DNA of 34,092 nt from Bacteroidales bacterium. GTDB taxonomy: Bacteria > Bacteroidota > Bacteroidia > Bacteroidales > F082. The position numbers and the translations under genes were made by a program. Below, piece by piece: positions 15,741 to 23,285 of this stretch (positions are counted from its first letter, which is position 1; every line of letters starts with the position of its first letter). Below the pieces are notes generated by a model. It did not search any database. It was not told where the DNA came from and saw only the letters and a list, made by a program, of their open reading frames with translations. The DNA is taken from assembly GCA_015489465.1 (NCBI GenBank), contig WFZS01000019.1, positions 1 through 34,092 of the forward strand. The letters are read 5' to 3'.

Positions 15741-16508
15741 TTACCCGATTTCATTACCTTTTTGCAGCTCTCTTAATTTTACGTATTTAAGGAAAGTTGA
15801 CCAGGAATTCATGGAGCAAACCACAATACCGTAATATCCGTCCAAAAAGCCCAGTTTGATAAAATAATCACGAATAAACCTGAAAACCGTTCGTAACGGC
15901 AACATTACAAGTGACGACTTTTTTCCTTTTTTATATGCTTCTTGTGCCCCTATGGTAGTGAACTTGTTTATTTGGTTAACATGTTGCCCGATACTGTAAT
16001 ATGAATAATGTAAAAGATCTCCTTTCAGGTGTTTTGTTTTACTTCCTTTTTTCAATACGAGAAAATCATGGGGATTTGTGCCTTCCCACTTGCCCAACTC
16101 TTTTTTCCATAAACGCAATTTACGGTCGGGGTACCATCCGGAATGTTTAATCCACTTTTTTACATAAAACGTAAGTCTGTTAAAGTAATAACCGTCGGCA
16201 TCCGGATTTTCTTTAATTTTTTTTATTTCTTCAAAAAGTTTTTCACTTAACGCTTCATCGGCATCAAGCGAAAGCACCCAATCGTAATTACAAAATTCCA
16301 ATACCTTGTTTTTTTGTTCCACATATCCTTCAAAAGGGTGCTTGTAAAATTTGACACCGTATTTTTTGCAAATTTCCTCTGTTTTATCGGTAGAAAAAGA
16401 ATCGAGAACCACAATTTCATCGACAAGATTTATTACCGATTTAATACATCTTTCTATATTTCTTTCTTCGTTAAAAGTTATTATTGCAGCGGAAATTTTT
16501 ATTGGCAT
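15741..16508 (-). CDS. family 2 glycosyltransferase (KdtX/WaaE-like)
   Basis: GT-A fold sugar transferase resembling LPS-core glucosyltransferases of the WaaE/KdtX type. 255 residues. It starts with KISAAIITFNEERNIERCI (4-22), followed by VDEIVVLDSFSTDKTEEI (29-46) and the DxD-type site LDADE (81-85). Later KWIKHSGWYPDRKLRLWKK and GTNPHDF are typical of this subgroup. No signal peptide. Its ATG overlaps the stop of the M48 gene by one base (TGATG), so translation is probably coupled. The exact sugar and acceptor are unknown; LPS core is inferred from family and context. Confidence 0.85.
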   Translation of the reverse strand: MPIKISAAIITFNEERNIERCIKSVINLVDEIVVLDSFSTDKTEEICKKYGVKFYKHPFEGYVEQKNKVLEFCNYDWVLSLDADEALSEKLFEEIKKIKENPDADGYYFNRLTFYVKKWIKHSGWYPDRKLRLWKKELGKWEGTNPHDFLVLKKGSKTKHLKGDLLHYSYYSIGQHVNQINKFTTIGAQEAYKKGKKSSLVMLPLRTVFRFIRDYFIKLGFLDGYYGIVVCSMNSWSTFLKYVKLRELQKGNEIG

Positions 16509-17317
16509 CAGTTATTTTTTTTGCTGTTTTTATAGTACTTCATAGCTTCCGGCAACCACTTTTTAATATTTTCAATTCTTGTTTGGTCGGAAGGGTGCGT
16601 ACTTAGAAATTCGGGAGGTTTTCGGCTTTTATTCATTTTTTGCATGTTTTGCCAAAATTTTATGGCTTCATGGGGGTCGTATCCAGCCATAGCCATAAAA
16701 ATAAGACCCAAATGATCCGCTTCACTCTCTTGCAATCTGCTAAAAGGTAACATCAATCCAACTTGAGTGCCCACTCCGTAAGCCGCAAGCCATAATGCCC
16801 TGGTTTCTTCAGGCTTTTTTTGTAATGCAACACTAAGAGCCATTCCTCCCAACTGCTGAACCAATGCTTGACTCATTCTTTCGGAACCGTGTTCCGCTAT
16901 GGCATGAGCTATTTCATGAGACAAAACAACGGCAAGACCCCCGTCCGTTTTTGTTATGGATAAAATCCCCGTATAGACAACAACTTTTCCTCCGGGCATA
17001 CACCATGCATTTGCCTGCTTGTCTTCTACAAGATTAAACTCCCAGTCGTAACCTTGTAATAAATGAGCCATATCATGCTCGGTAAGATACTTTGTTACGG
17101 CATGTTCGATATTTGTACCTACTTTTTTAACTTGTTGAACAGCTTTTTTATTCGAGCTTAATTTATGCTCTTTTAAAAAAGTATCATATTGTTGATCGCT
17201 CATAGCCAACATTTCGCTTGCCGGCATCATGTTAAACTGTTTACGTCCGGTTATAGGTACTGTTGAACATGAATAAAAAACAATAATCGATGTTATTAAA
17301 AGTATGAACTTTTTCAT
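16508..17317 (-). CDS. M48-family metalloprotease lipoprotein (LoiP/YcaL/BepA-like)
   Basis: Zinc protease of the envelope quality-control type. Start placed at ATG 17317 (269 residues, MKKFILL...); the TTG at 17338 lies inside the -7 box. A lipoprotein signal ends FYSC (Cys17). The zinc site is HEIAH (134-138) and the third ligand lies in ESEAD (Glu197 with Asp201). Residues after the domain are few and there are no TPR repeats, unlike BepA, so it is closer to LoiP or YcaL. In E. coli these proteases act on outer-membrane proteins including LptD, which fits its place beside an OstA-like gene. Overlaps the glycosyltransferase start by 1 bp. Confidence 0.9.
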   Translation of the reverse strand: MKKFILLITSIIVFYSCSTVPITGRKQFNMMPASEMLAMSDQQYDTFLKEHKLSSNKKAVQQVKKVGTNIEHAVTKYLTEHDMAHLLQGYDWEFNLVEDKQANAWCMPGGKVVVYTGILSITKTDGGLAVVLSHEIAHAIAEHGSERMSQALVQQLGGMALSVALQKKPEETRALWLAAYGVGTQVGLMLPFSRLQESEADHLGLIFMAMAGYDPHEAIKFWQNMQKMNKSRKPPEFLSTHPSDQTRIENIKKWLPEAMKYYKNSKKNN

Positions 17318-17335
17318 AATCCGTTGTTTATTTTG

Positions 17336-17343
17336 CAAAAGTA
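17336..17343 (-). promoter_or_regulatory. -7 box for the M48-glycosyltransferase operon
   Basis: Minus strand TACTTTTG followed by CA; exact match, 18 nt before the ATG at 17317. It overlaps the alternative TTG start, which is therefore rejected. Confidence 0.55.
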
Positions 17344-17393
17344 ATGGTTTTTATAAATCTTTTTTTATCAATCCCGCCAGGTTTTAAAACCGT

Positions 17394-18911
17394 TCAGGGT
17401 CTGCGGTAAATATCATATTTATCTTTGGGCCTGATAGCCTCTTGCCAGCTAAATCCTCTAAGTTTTTTACCCTCCGGCGGAAACTTATCGGGAGGATAGG
17501 TAGTTTCTTTGGGCTCTTCGTTGTAAACAATATTATTTATTTCACCGTTTTTAAGCCTTATCTCCATGGTACTTCCTTCGGCTTTATCAATTCCTATAAG
17601 ATAGCCGTCTTCATCTTTAACGTAAAAAACAGTTTGAGCATTACCGTCAACAAACAGTTTTGTTATCTCATTTCCCGAAAAATATCCAATCATATTACGC
17701 CCTTTTATTTGGTTAAACCGGTCCAATGAATCATGCATAACAATCATCGCATTATTATACATTACCAGGGAGTCGGGGTGGTTGTTGACAATTGCAATGG
17801 TCATGGAATCGGCTGTCAGCTGGTTTTTTCCCGACCACAAAACGGGTTCGTAATAAAGCCTTATCACCGAATCCTGCATACTGTATGCCATAGAATCACA
17901 TTTACCTTGCAAATCGGTTCTGTAAAATCTTACATTGTAATAAGAAAGTATCTTTTTTACTTGCCTTTCTTTATCGAAAAATATCCAAATGGTGTCTCCG
18001 CTGAAATATAGCGAATCGGTATCGTCATAAGTAATTGCAGTGGCACTGTCGGTAACATAAGCCATACCTTTGTCCTGCCACATTTCACCGAAAACACCTT
18101 TTACTATAACCCTTCTAACGGTATCCTTTATTTTAACCCTTCCGAATGCTTTTCCGTAATTGCTATCGCCCGAAAACAATATGCTGTCGGCTGATAAAAT
18201 CTGCTCGTTTTGCGATATTTCAGGGTTTTCAATAAGTTTTCCGTAATTATTTCTTGTATCGAACCATCCGTCTTCGCAATATATTTTTCCTTGTTCACCT
18301 GTTATGGTGGTGGGTCCTTTAAAAAAAGCCACCTCGGTAACGGAATTATAAATAAGAGTATCGGAATAAATAATATAATCGGGAGTAGTTAATACCACAT
18401 CGGTTTTAAAATGAAAAATTTTTGTCAGTTCATTGTAATAACCTTCCTTACTTGTAAGAACGTTTTCACCGTTAACAATTTTTCCGTGGTTGTAATAATA
18501 AGCGATATTTGTATTTCGATCGTAAATCAAATGATTAGTTGTCAAAACCATTTGATTATCGATAAGTTTAACATTACTGAATAGTTCCGCTATTTTGGTT
18601 TCACCGGTATAATATACGCTGTCACTGAAAATTTCAACACTATCGTTAACGATTATGTGAATATTATCATACGCTTTAAAAGTTTTTGTTTCGGTGTTGA
18701 GAACGACGCTGTCGCAATAAAACAGAGAAGAATCGTGGCGTAAAAGTACATCTCCTATTAACCTTTCGATATTTTTCCCCAATTTTTCGTCATAGCTTTG
18801 CAGCTTGGCCCTTTCAACAAATATTTTAGTGGTTTTGGTTTCTTTCCGTTGAGCGAAAAAAGCTATGGGAATTAAAAGAAACAACGTTATGTAGGCAAAT
18901 TTTATCTTCAT
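17394..18911 (-). CDS. OstA-like LPS-transport protein (LptA/LptD N-terminal type)
   Basis: Periplasmic beta-jellyroll protein of the OstA family, expected to help carry LPS to the outer membrane. Start at ATG 18911 (505 residues, MKIKFAYI...) because the -7 box 18926-18933 would place the transcript start at or after the ATG at 18923. The signal peptide ends FFA|Q. Three or more OstA-type stretches follow, for example RLIGDVLLRHDSSLFYCDSV, MVLTTNHLIYDRNTNIAYYY and ILSADSILFSGDSNYGKAFG, with many D-S-x-x-Y/F-x-G/D strand repeats. No barrel-like C-terminus is seen, so it is not full LptD. Co-located with an M48 protease and an LPS-type glycosyltransferase. Confidence 0.85.
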   Translation of the reverse strand: MKIKFAYITLFLLIPIAFFAQRKETKTTKIFVERAKLQSYDEKLGKNIERLIGDVLLRHDSSLFYCDSVVLNTETKTFKAYDNIHIIVNDSVEIFSDSVYYTGETKIAELFSNVKLIDNQMVLTTNHLIYDRNTNIAYYYNHGKIVNGENVLTSKEGYYNELTKIFHFKTDVVLTTPDYIIYSDTLIYNSVTEVAFFKGPTTITGEQGKIYCEDGWFDTRNNYGKLIENPEISQNEQILSADSILFSGDSNYGKAFGRVKIKDTVRRVIVKGVFGEMWQDKGMAYVTDSATAITYDDTDSLYFSGDTIWIFFDKERQVKKILSYYNVRFYRTDLQGKCDSMAYSMQDSVIRLYYEPVLWSGKNQLTADSMTIAIVNNHPDSLVMYNNAMIVMHDSLDRFNQIKGRNMIGYFSGNEITKLFVDGNAQTVFYVKDEDGYLIGIDKAEGSTMEIRLKNGEINNIVYNEEPKETTYPPDKFPPEGKKLRGFSWQEAIRPKDKYDIYRRP

Positions 18912-18925
18912 ATTTTCAAACATTG

Positions 18926-18933
18926 CAAAGGTA
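18926..18933 (-). promoter_or_regulatory. -7 box for the OstA-like gene
   Basis: Minus strand TACCTTTG followed by CA; exact match ending 14 nt before the ATG at 18911 and only 2 nt before the ATG at 18923. This is what argues for the downstream start. Confidence 0.55.
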
Positions 18934-18969
18934 AGTATTCTAAATAAAGCACAGTCGCTAAAAATCTAT

Positions 18970-18977
18970 TAGTTTTG
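18970..18977 (+). promoter_or_regulatory. -7 box for the M28-type gene
   Basis: TAGTTTTG followed by CA; exact match 25 nt before the ATG at 19003. Confidence 0.5.
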
Positions 18978-19002
18978 CATCTGATTTTATAAATAACTTG
19001 AA

Positions 19003-19992
19003 ATGAACCTTAACATTTTTACGGTAACATTAATCCTTTCAATAATATTGAACTCATGCGGAACCACCGGCTCCCGAAAAGGAAATAAAGCTAAAAAAAA
19101 GAGTTTTACGGAAGCCGTTTTTAATGCCGATTCGGCATATTATTTCACCGGTAAACAAGTTTCTTTCGGTCCGCGAGTTCCGGGAACCAAAGCTCATGAC
19201 GAGTGTGCAAACTGGTTAATATCAAAATTAAAACAATATAGCGATACCGTTTACATTCAACATTTTAAAACCAAAACATACGACGGTGTTACCAGAAACG
19301 GAATAAATTTAATAGGTTCCATCAATCCGGAATCTCCTTTGAGGGTTTTATTGCTTGCCCATTGGGATTCACGTCCTTTTGCGGATCATGACCCTAATCC
19401 CGAAAATTACCATAAACCTATTGATGCTGCAAATGATGGTGCAAGCGGTGTTGCGGTTTTGCTTGAATTGTTGAGGCAATTTAAATTACACAACCCCGGA
19501 AAGGGTGTTGATGTTTTGCTTGTTGACATAGAAGACTGGGGACCTCCCGATTTTGAAAAACATGAATATAAAGAGGAAAATTGGGGTTTGGGCTCACAAT
19601 ATTGGGCAAAAAACCCGCACATTCAAAATTATCAAGCAAATTACGGTATATTGCTCGATATGGTAGGCGCCAAAAATCCCGTCTTTAAAAAAGAATATTA
19701 TTCAATGGCATATGCCAGATTTGTTGTGGATATGGTTTGGCAAACGGCAAAGATACTGGGATACAATGATATTTTTATTAACAAGGAAGGCGGGGCCATT
19801 TCGGATGACCACATATTCATAAACAAATACAGAAAAATACCTACAATAGATATAATTCATCTTGACGACAAAAGCAGTAACGGCAGTTTTTTCGAATATT
19901 GGCATACAACCGGCGACACTATGGACAAAATAGATAAAAACACCTTGCTGGTTGTGGGTAAAGTTGTAGGTACAACGGTTTATAATTACTAA
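19003..19992 (+). CDS. M28-family lipoprotein, glutaminyl-peptide cyclotransferase-like
   Basis: Zinc enzyme of the M28/QC fold, likely converting N-terminal Gln to pyroglutamate. 329 residues with a lipoprotein signal ending LNSC (Cys19). Motifs in order: LLLAHWDSRP (117-126), DAANDGASGVAVLLELLR (141-158, zinc Asp145), VDIEDWG (174-180, catalytic-type Glu177 beside zinc-type Asp178), SDDH (267-270) and WHTTGDTMD (300-308, zinc His301). The single Zn set and WHT-x-x-D motif follow animal-type QCs, which known Porphyromonas and Tannerella enzymes resemble; a plain aminopeptidase would usually carry EE at the second site. Assignment is by motif only. Lead gene of a three-gene cluster with 3-bp spacing to the next. 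Confidence 0.82.
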   Translation: MNLNIFTVTLILSIILNSCGTTGSRKGNKAKKKSFTEAVFNADSAYYFTGKQVSFGPRVPGTKAHDECANWLISKLKQYSDTVYIQHFKTKTYDGVTRNGINLIGSINPESPLRVLLLAHWDSRPFADHDPNPENYHKPIDAANDGASGVAVLLELLRQFKLHNPGKGVDVLLVDIEDWGPPDFEKHEYKEENWGLGSQYWAKNPHIQNYQANYGILLDMVGAKNPVFKKEYYSMAYARFVVDMVWQTAKILGYNDIFINKEGGAISDDHIFINKYRKIPTIDIIHLDDKSSNGSFFEYWHTTGDTMDKIDKNTLLVVGKVVGTTVYNY

Positions 19993-19995
19993 ACA

Positions 19996-20259
19996 ATGTT
20001 TTTATTTATAGCCGGCATATCACCCGGAAAACCGCAAAGGTGGCGGACTTTAAAACCCGAATATTGTCCGCATTGCCATAACACGGAAAGATGGATATTG
20101 GAAAAAGTAAAACACAACCTTACTTTTTTCTTTATCCCCTTAATTCCGGTTAGAACCGATTATCTCTATTATTGTCCCATATGCGGATATCAAAAACCCG
20201 TCGACAAAGAAACCTTTGAATATAAAATCAAGTTTGAAGCCGAATTAATTGATAACTGA
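19996..20259 (+). CDS. small zinc-ribbon protein
   Basis: 87 residues with two CxxC pairs, YCPHCHN (Cys24, Cys27) and YCPICGY (Cys60, Cys63), that form a four-Cys zinc ribbon separated by a hydrophobic stretch (FFFIPLIPV, 44-52). It resembles the short zinc-ribbon proteins of Bacteroidota (zinc_ribbon_15-like) whose function is unknown. No signal peptide is clear; the hydrophobic N-terminus and middle could associate with the membrane. It lies between the M28-type and membrane-protein genes with tight spacing, so the three are probably one transcript. Confidence 0.8.
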   Translation: MFLFIAGISPGKPQRWRTLKPEYCPHCHNTERWILEKVKHNLTFFFIPLIPVRTDYLYYCPICGYQKPVDKETFEYKIKFEAELIDN

Positions 20260-20287
20260 AATTTTTAAAATATTTTCCATTTATTTA

Positions 20288-20749
20288 ATGGCGATGGTAA
20301 AATACTTTTACTCGCCGTTTTTTGCCTATTCCGTAGGCGAAACTTTTTGGGTATCTTATTTTATTATAATTGCCGGAGGGTTTACCAGCTTCACTTTATT
20401 TTATCATATTACCCCGTTTATACAAATATCCACCAAATATTTAAAACCCGCATTATTAAAGATGCTACCGGTTAAACTAAATATCATACTCAAAGAAAAA
20501 TTCCGAACAAAAAAAGATAAACGCAAAAAATTTAACAAACGTAAAAGAATGATGATTAAAATGAAATCATCGGGAATGTGGCTTATAATATTAACAACTC
20601 CGGTTTTATTATCACTTCCCGTAGGTGCTTTTATGTTAAGAAAATACTATCCCGACAATAAATATTCATACTTTTTTGCACTTTTATCAATAGCTTTCGA
20701 AGGGTTTATAATTTGCATTTTGATATGGAAAGATAACCTGTTTTTGTAA
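20288..20749 (+). CDS. small integral membrane protein, function unknown
   Basis: I do not recognise a family. With ATG 20288 the product is 153 residues. Hydrophobic stretches lie at about 12-38 (one or two crossings), 101-120 (GMWLIILTTPVLLSLPVGAF) and 130-149, giving about three membrane helices. Between them is a very basic loop (about 70-96, rich in Lys and Arg, KKDKRKKFNKRKRMMIK) that should face the cytoplasm by the positive-inside rule. A TTG at 20249 would give 166 residues and overlap the zinc-ribbon gene. Its position makes it a candidate partner of the zinc-ribbon and M28-type proteins. Confidence 0.65.
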   Translation: MAMVKYFYSPFFAYSVGETFWVSYFIIIAGGFTSFTLFYHITPFIQISTKYLKPALLKMLPVKLNIILKEKFRTKKDKRKKFNKRKRMMIKMKSSGMWLIILTTPVLLSLPVGAFMLRKYYPDNKYSYFFALLSIAFEGFIICILIWKDNLFL

Positions 20750-20813
20750 CACATTCGGGAGTGTTATCATTGCCGAATTCTCTATAAACATTAATTTATA
20801 CCGATAAAATAAT

Positions 20814-20821
20814 TATGTTTG
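20814..20821 (+). promoter_or_regulatory. -7 box for the RND efflux operon
   Basis: TATGTTTG, an exact match. It contains the ATG at 20815, which is one possible start of the TolC gene, and so supports the ATG at 20854 instead. No regulator gene is next to the operon. Confidence 0.55.
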
Positions 20822-20853
20822 TATATAATTTAATCGAAACTAAAATCCCCCAA

Positions 20854-22164
20854 ATGAAAAGTAAGCTAATTTTATTATTTGCATTTTTTGTTGCATTAAT
20901 TAATCAAACTGCATACAGTCAAAGTAAAGATACATTGATAAACCGTTACAGGCGTATTGCCGTTGATTATCAGCAACAAGTAAAGATGGCTAAAAAAAGT
21001 TTGCTTGGTGCCGAATCGAAATTCAAAGCAACAAAATCGGCTTACGGACCGAAACTTGATTTTTCAAGTAATTACAAATATTACGGTGTACCGATGCAGT
21101 TGGCTCCCCCGGCGGATGCGCCTATAGGAACTCCCGGTGAAGAACTTCACAACATCTATTCTTTGGATATTACATTAAATCAGCCTGTTATTACCGGCGG
21201 TAATTTGAAAAATACACGAAAAGCTTCGGAATGGGACTACGAATCCATGAAAAGCTATGTTAAAATGTCGGAACAACAGGTAATGTTGGCTTCCGATAAA
21301 ACATACTTAACCGTTGTAGCAAAAAAGGAAATTAACAAACTCGCCGAAGCATACCGTGATATTATAGGAGAATTCGTTAAAGTGATAAATAACAGGGTTG
21401 AAGAAGAAGTTGTGGGAAAAAACGAACTTTATCAATCGAAGGTAAGATATAATGATGCCGAATATCAGGTTTTGCGCTCCGCCAAAGAATACAAAATGAG
21501 TTTGATGAATTTAAACAGACTTTTGGGATATCCCGTTGACACCGTTCCGTTGATAGCGGATTCGTTACCCCTGTTGAATTTGGAAATTTCATCGGACAGT
21601 TTAATAGAAAAGGCATTGGTAAAACGACCCGATTTATCTTACTATAAAGGAAAAGTAATTGCCAATCAATACAGGGAAAAAGTTACCGTTTCAAAATTTA
21701 ATCCGCAAATGAATGTTTTTGCCGGCGGCAAGTGGGGTTCTCCCGCTCCCGGATTACAAATACAACCTGACTTTAACTACTATTTTGCAGCAAAATTAAA
21801 GATTCCGATCTTTTACTGGGGCGAGAAAAAACATGAGAAATTTGCAGTAAAACAGCAAACCGAAATTTCAAAACTCAAAGTTGACGAAACAACGGATGAA
21901 ATTGTACTTGAAGCTCAACAGGCCTATTACAATCTTATGGAATCAAAAGAACAAGTGAACTTTGCCAAAGGAGCGTTAGACAATGCCAAAAAGAATGTTA
22001 TTGTAATGCTCGACAGATATAACGAAGGGCTTTCGTCGGTGCTGGAAGTTTTGGATGCTCAAACTTTCTGGCAAAAAAGCTATTTGAATTACATTCAGGC
22101 AAAATACGATCTTAATATAGCATATTCGGAATACTTACATGCAACCGGGGAATTGAATAAATAA
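20854..22164 (+). CDS. TolC-family outer-membrane efflux protein
   Basis: Outer-membrane channel of a tripartite pump. Start at 20854 (436 residues, MKSKLILL...) because the upstream ATG at 20815 lies in the -7 box and the shorter form opens with a proper signal peptide ending AYS|Q. Long amphipathic helices and two homologous halves are typical: first half with LDFSSNYKYYGV and LNQPVITGGNLKNTRKAS; second half with LKIPIFYWGEKKHEKFAVKQ and a final repeat ending QAKYDLNIAYSEYLHATGEL. Thirteen bases upstream of the HlyD-type gene; same operon. Confidence 0.92.
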   Translation: MKSKLILLFAFFVALINQTAYSQSKDTLINRYRRIAVDYQQQVKMAKKSLLGAESKFKATKSAYGPKLDFSSNYKYYGVPMQLAPPADAPIGTPGEELHNIYSLDITLNQPVITGGNLKNTRKASEWDYESMKSYVKMSEQQVMLASDKTYLTVVAKKEINKLAEAYRDIIGEFVKVINNRVEEEVVGKNELYQSKVRYNDAEYQVLRSAKEYKMSLMNLNRLLGYPVDTVPLIADSLPLLNLEISSDSLIEKALVKRPDLSYYKGKVIANQYREKVTVSKFNPQMNVFAGGKWGSPAPGLQIQPDFNYYFAAKLKIPIFYWGEKKHEKFAVKQQTEISKLKVDETTDEIVLEAQQAYYNLMESKEQVNFAKGALDNAKKNVIVMLDRYNEGLSSVLEVLDAQTFWQKSYLNYIQAKYDLNIAYSEYLHATGELNK

Positions 22165-22177
22165 AAAATAAATAATT

Positions 22178-23266
22178 ATGAATTTTAACAATATGAAAAA
22201 GTTAACCGCACTGTTAGTCTTAACTTCATTAATACTGGTTTTTACGGGTTGTAAAGAAGAGGAAGCACCCAAAAAAGAAATTATAAGACCCGTTAAAACA
22301 ATGAAGGTTTCTTACTTTGTTGATGAAATGGGTAAAGGCTATCCTGCCACTTCCAAAGCTTTTAAAGAAGCCGATATTTCATTCAGAGTGGGGGGAGCAC
22401 CTATAATAGAAAACAATATTGTGGAAGGACTAATGGTTAAAAAAGGTGCTTTGATAGCAGCCATCGACCCTTCCGATTTCAAAATAGCTTTACAATCGGC
22501 AAAAGCTCGTTACAATCAAGCAAAAGCCGAAGCTAAGAGATATGAAAGACTTTGGAAAAAAGGTTCGGTATCAAAAAGTGATTACGACAGTAAGTATGCT
22601 TTTTTCAAAGAAGCCGAATCGGCATATCTTCAAGCTAAAAACAATTTGGAATATACAAAAGTATATGCACCTTTTACCGGTTTTTACGGTGAAAAATTAG
22701 CCGAAATAGGAGACGTTGTGCAAGCGTACCAACCAATCACAAGGCTGTACGACTTATCGAAAATCGAAATTGTTACAACCATACCCGAACAAATGGCTGT
22801 TAATTTCAGGTTTTTCGATAAATATCATGTAATCTTCGACACATATCCAGATACTACTTTTACGGCTACTTTAAAAGAAATGGAAAAAACCCCCACTCCC
22901 GAAGGTTTTAAACTTCATCTGTTTTTAAATTATGACCCTTATAAATCATCGGCATACAGAATATCGGCAGGAATGAGTTGCAGGGTTAATATTTCTTTAA
23001 AAAGTGATAAAATTTCTAAAGGTGAAATAGTTGTTCCGACATCCGCTGTTTTTGAAGGTGAAACGGACACCGTTCCTTCGGTATGGATTTTAACAAAAGA
23101 TTTGACGGTTAAAAAACAGCATGTATCTCTCAACGGCTTTGCGGGAAAAGATTATATAAGAATTAAATCGGGACTTAAACCGGGTGAGATAATAGTGGTA
23201 GCCGGAGCTAAAAGACTTGTTGAAGGTCAGAAAGTTAAGATCCTTGATCAAAAGAATTTCCATTGA
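22178..23266 (+). CDS. HlyD/AcrA-type periplasmic adaptor, lipoprotein
   Basis: Membrane-fusion protein joining the RND pump to the TolC channel. 362 residues; lipoprotein signal ends FTGC (Cys25), or starts 5 codons later at MKKLTALL. Barrel-sandwich/lipoyl half ENNIVEGLMVKKGALIAAIDPSDF (about 86-109), a helical hairpin (about 110-155, SAKARYNQAKAEAKRYERLW), the second lipoyl half VYAPFTGFYGEKLAEIGDVV (about 163-182), then beta-barrel and membrane-proximal domains ending GLKPGEIIVVAGAKRLVEGQ. Complete. Second gene of the efflux operon. Confidence 0.93.
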   Translation: MNFNNMKKLTALLVLTSLILVFTGCKEEEAPKKEIIRPVKTMKVSYFVDEMGKGYPATSKAFKEADISFRVGGAPIIENNIVEGLMVKKGALIAAIDPSDFKIALQSAKARYNQAKAEAKRYERLWKKGSVSKSDYDSKYAFFKEAESAYLQAKNNLEYTKVYAPFTGFYGEKLAEIGDVVQAYQPITRLYDLSKIEIVTTIPEQMAVNFRFFDKYHVIFDTYPDTTFTATLKEMEKTPTPEGFKLHLFLNYDPYKSSAYRISAGMSCRVNISLKSDKISKGEIVVPTSAVFEGETDTVPSVWILTKDLTVKKQHVSLNGFAGKDYIRIKSGLKPGEIIVVAGAKRLVEGQKVKILDQKNFH

Positions 23267-23285
23267 TAATTAATCCGGAAAAATT

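Noticed and set aside
20747-20766. Inverted repeat TAACAC/GTGTTA after the membrane-protein gene
   Set aside because: No T-run follows and the stem is short, so it is not a convincing terminator.
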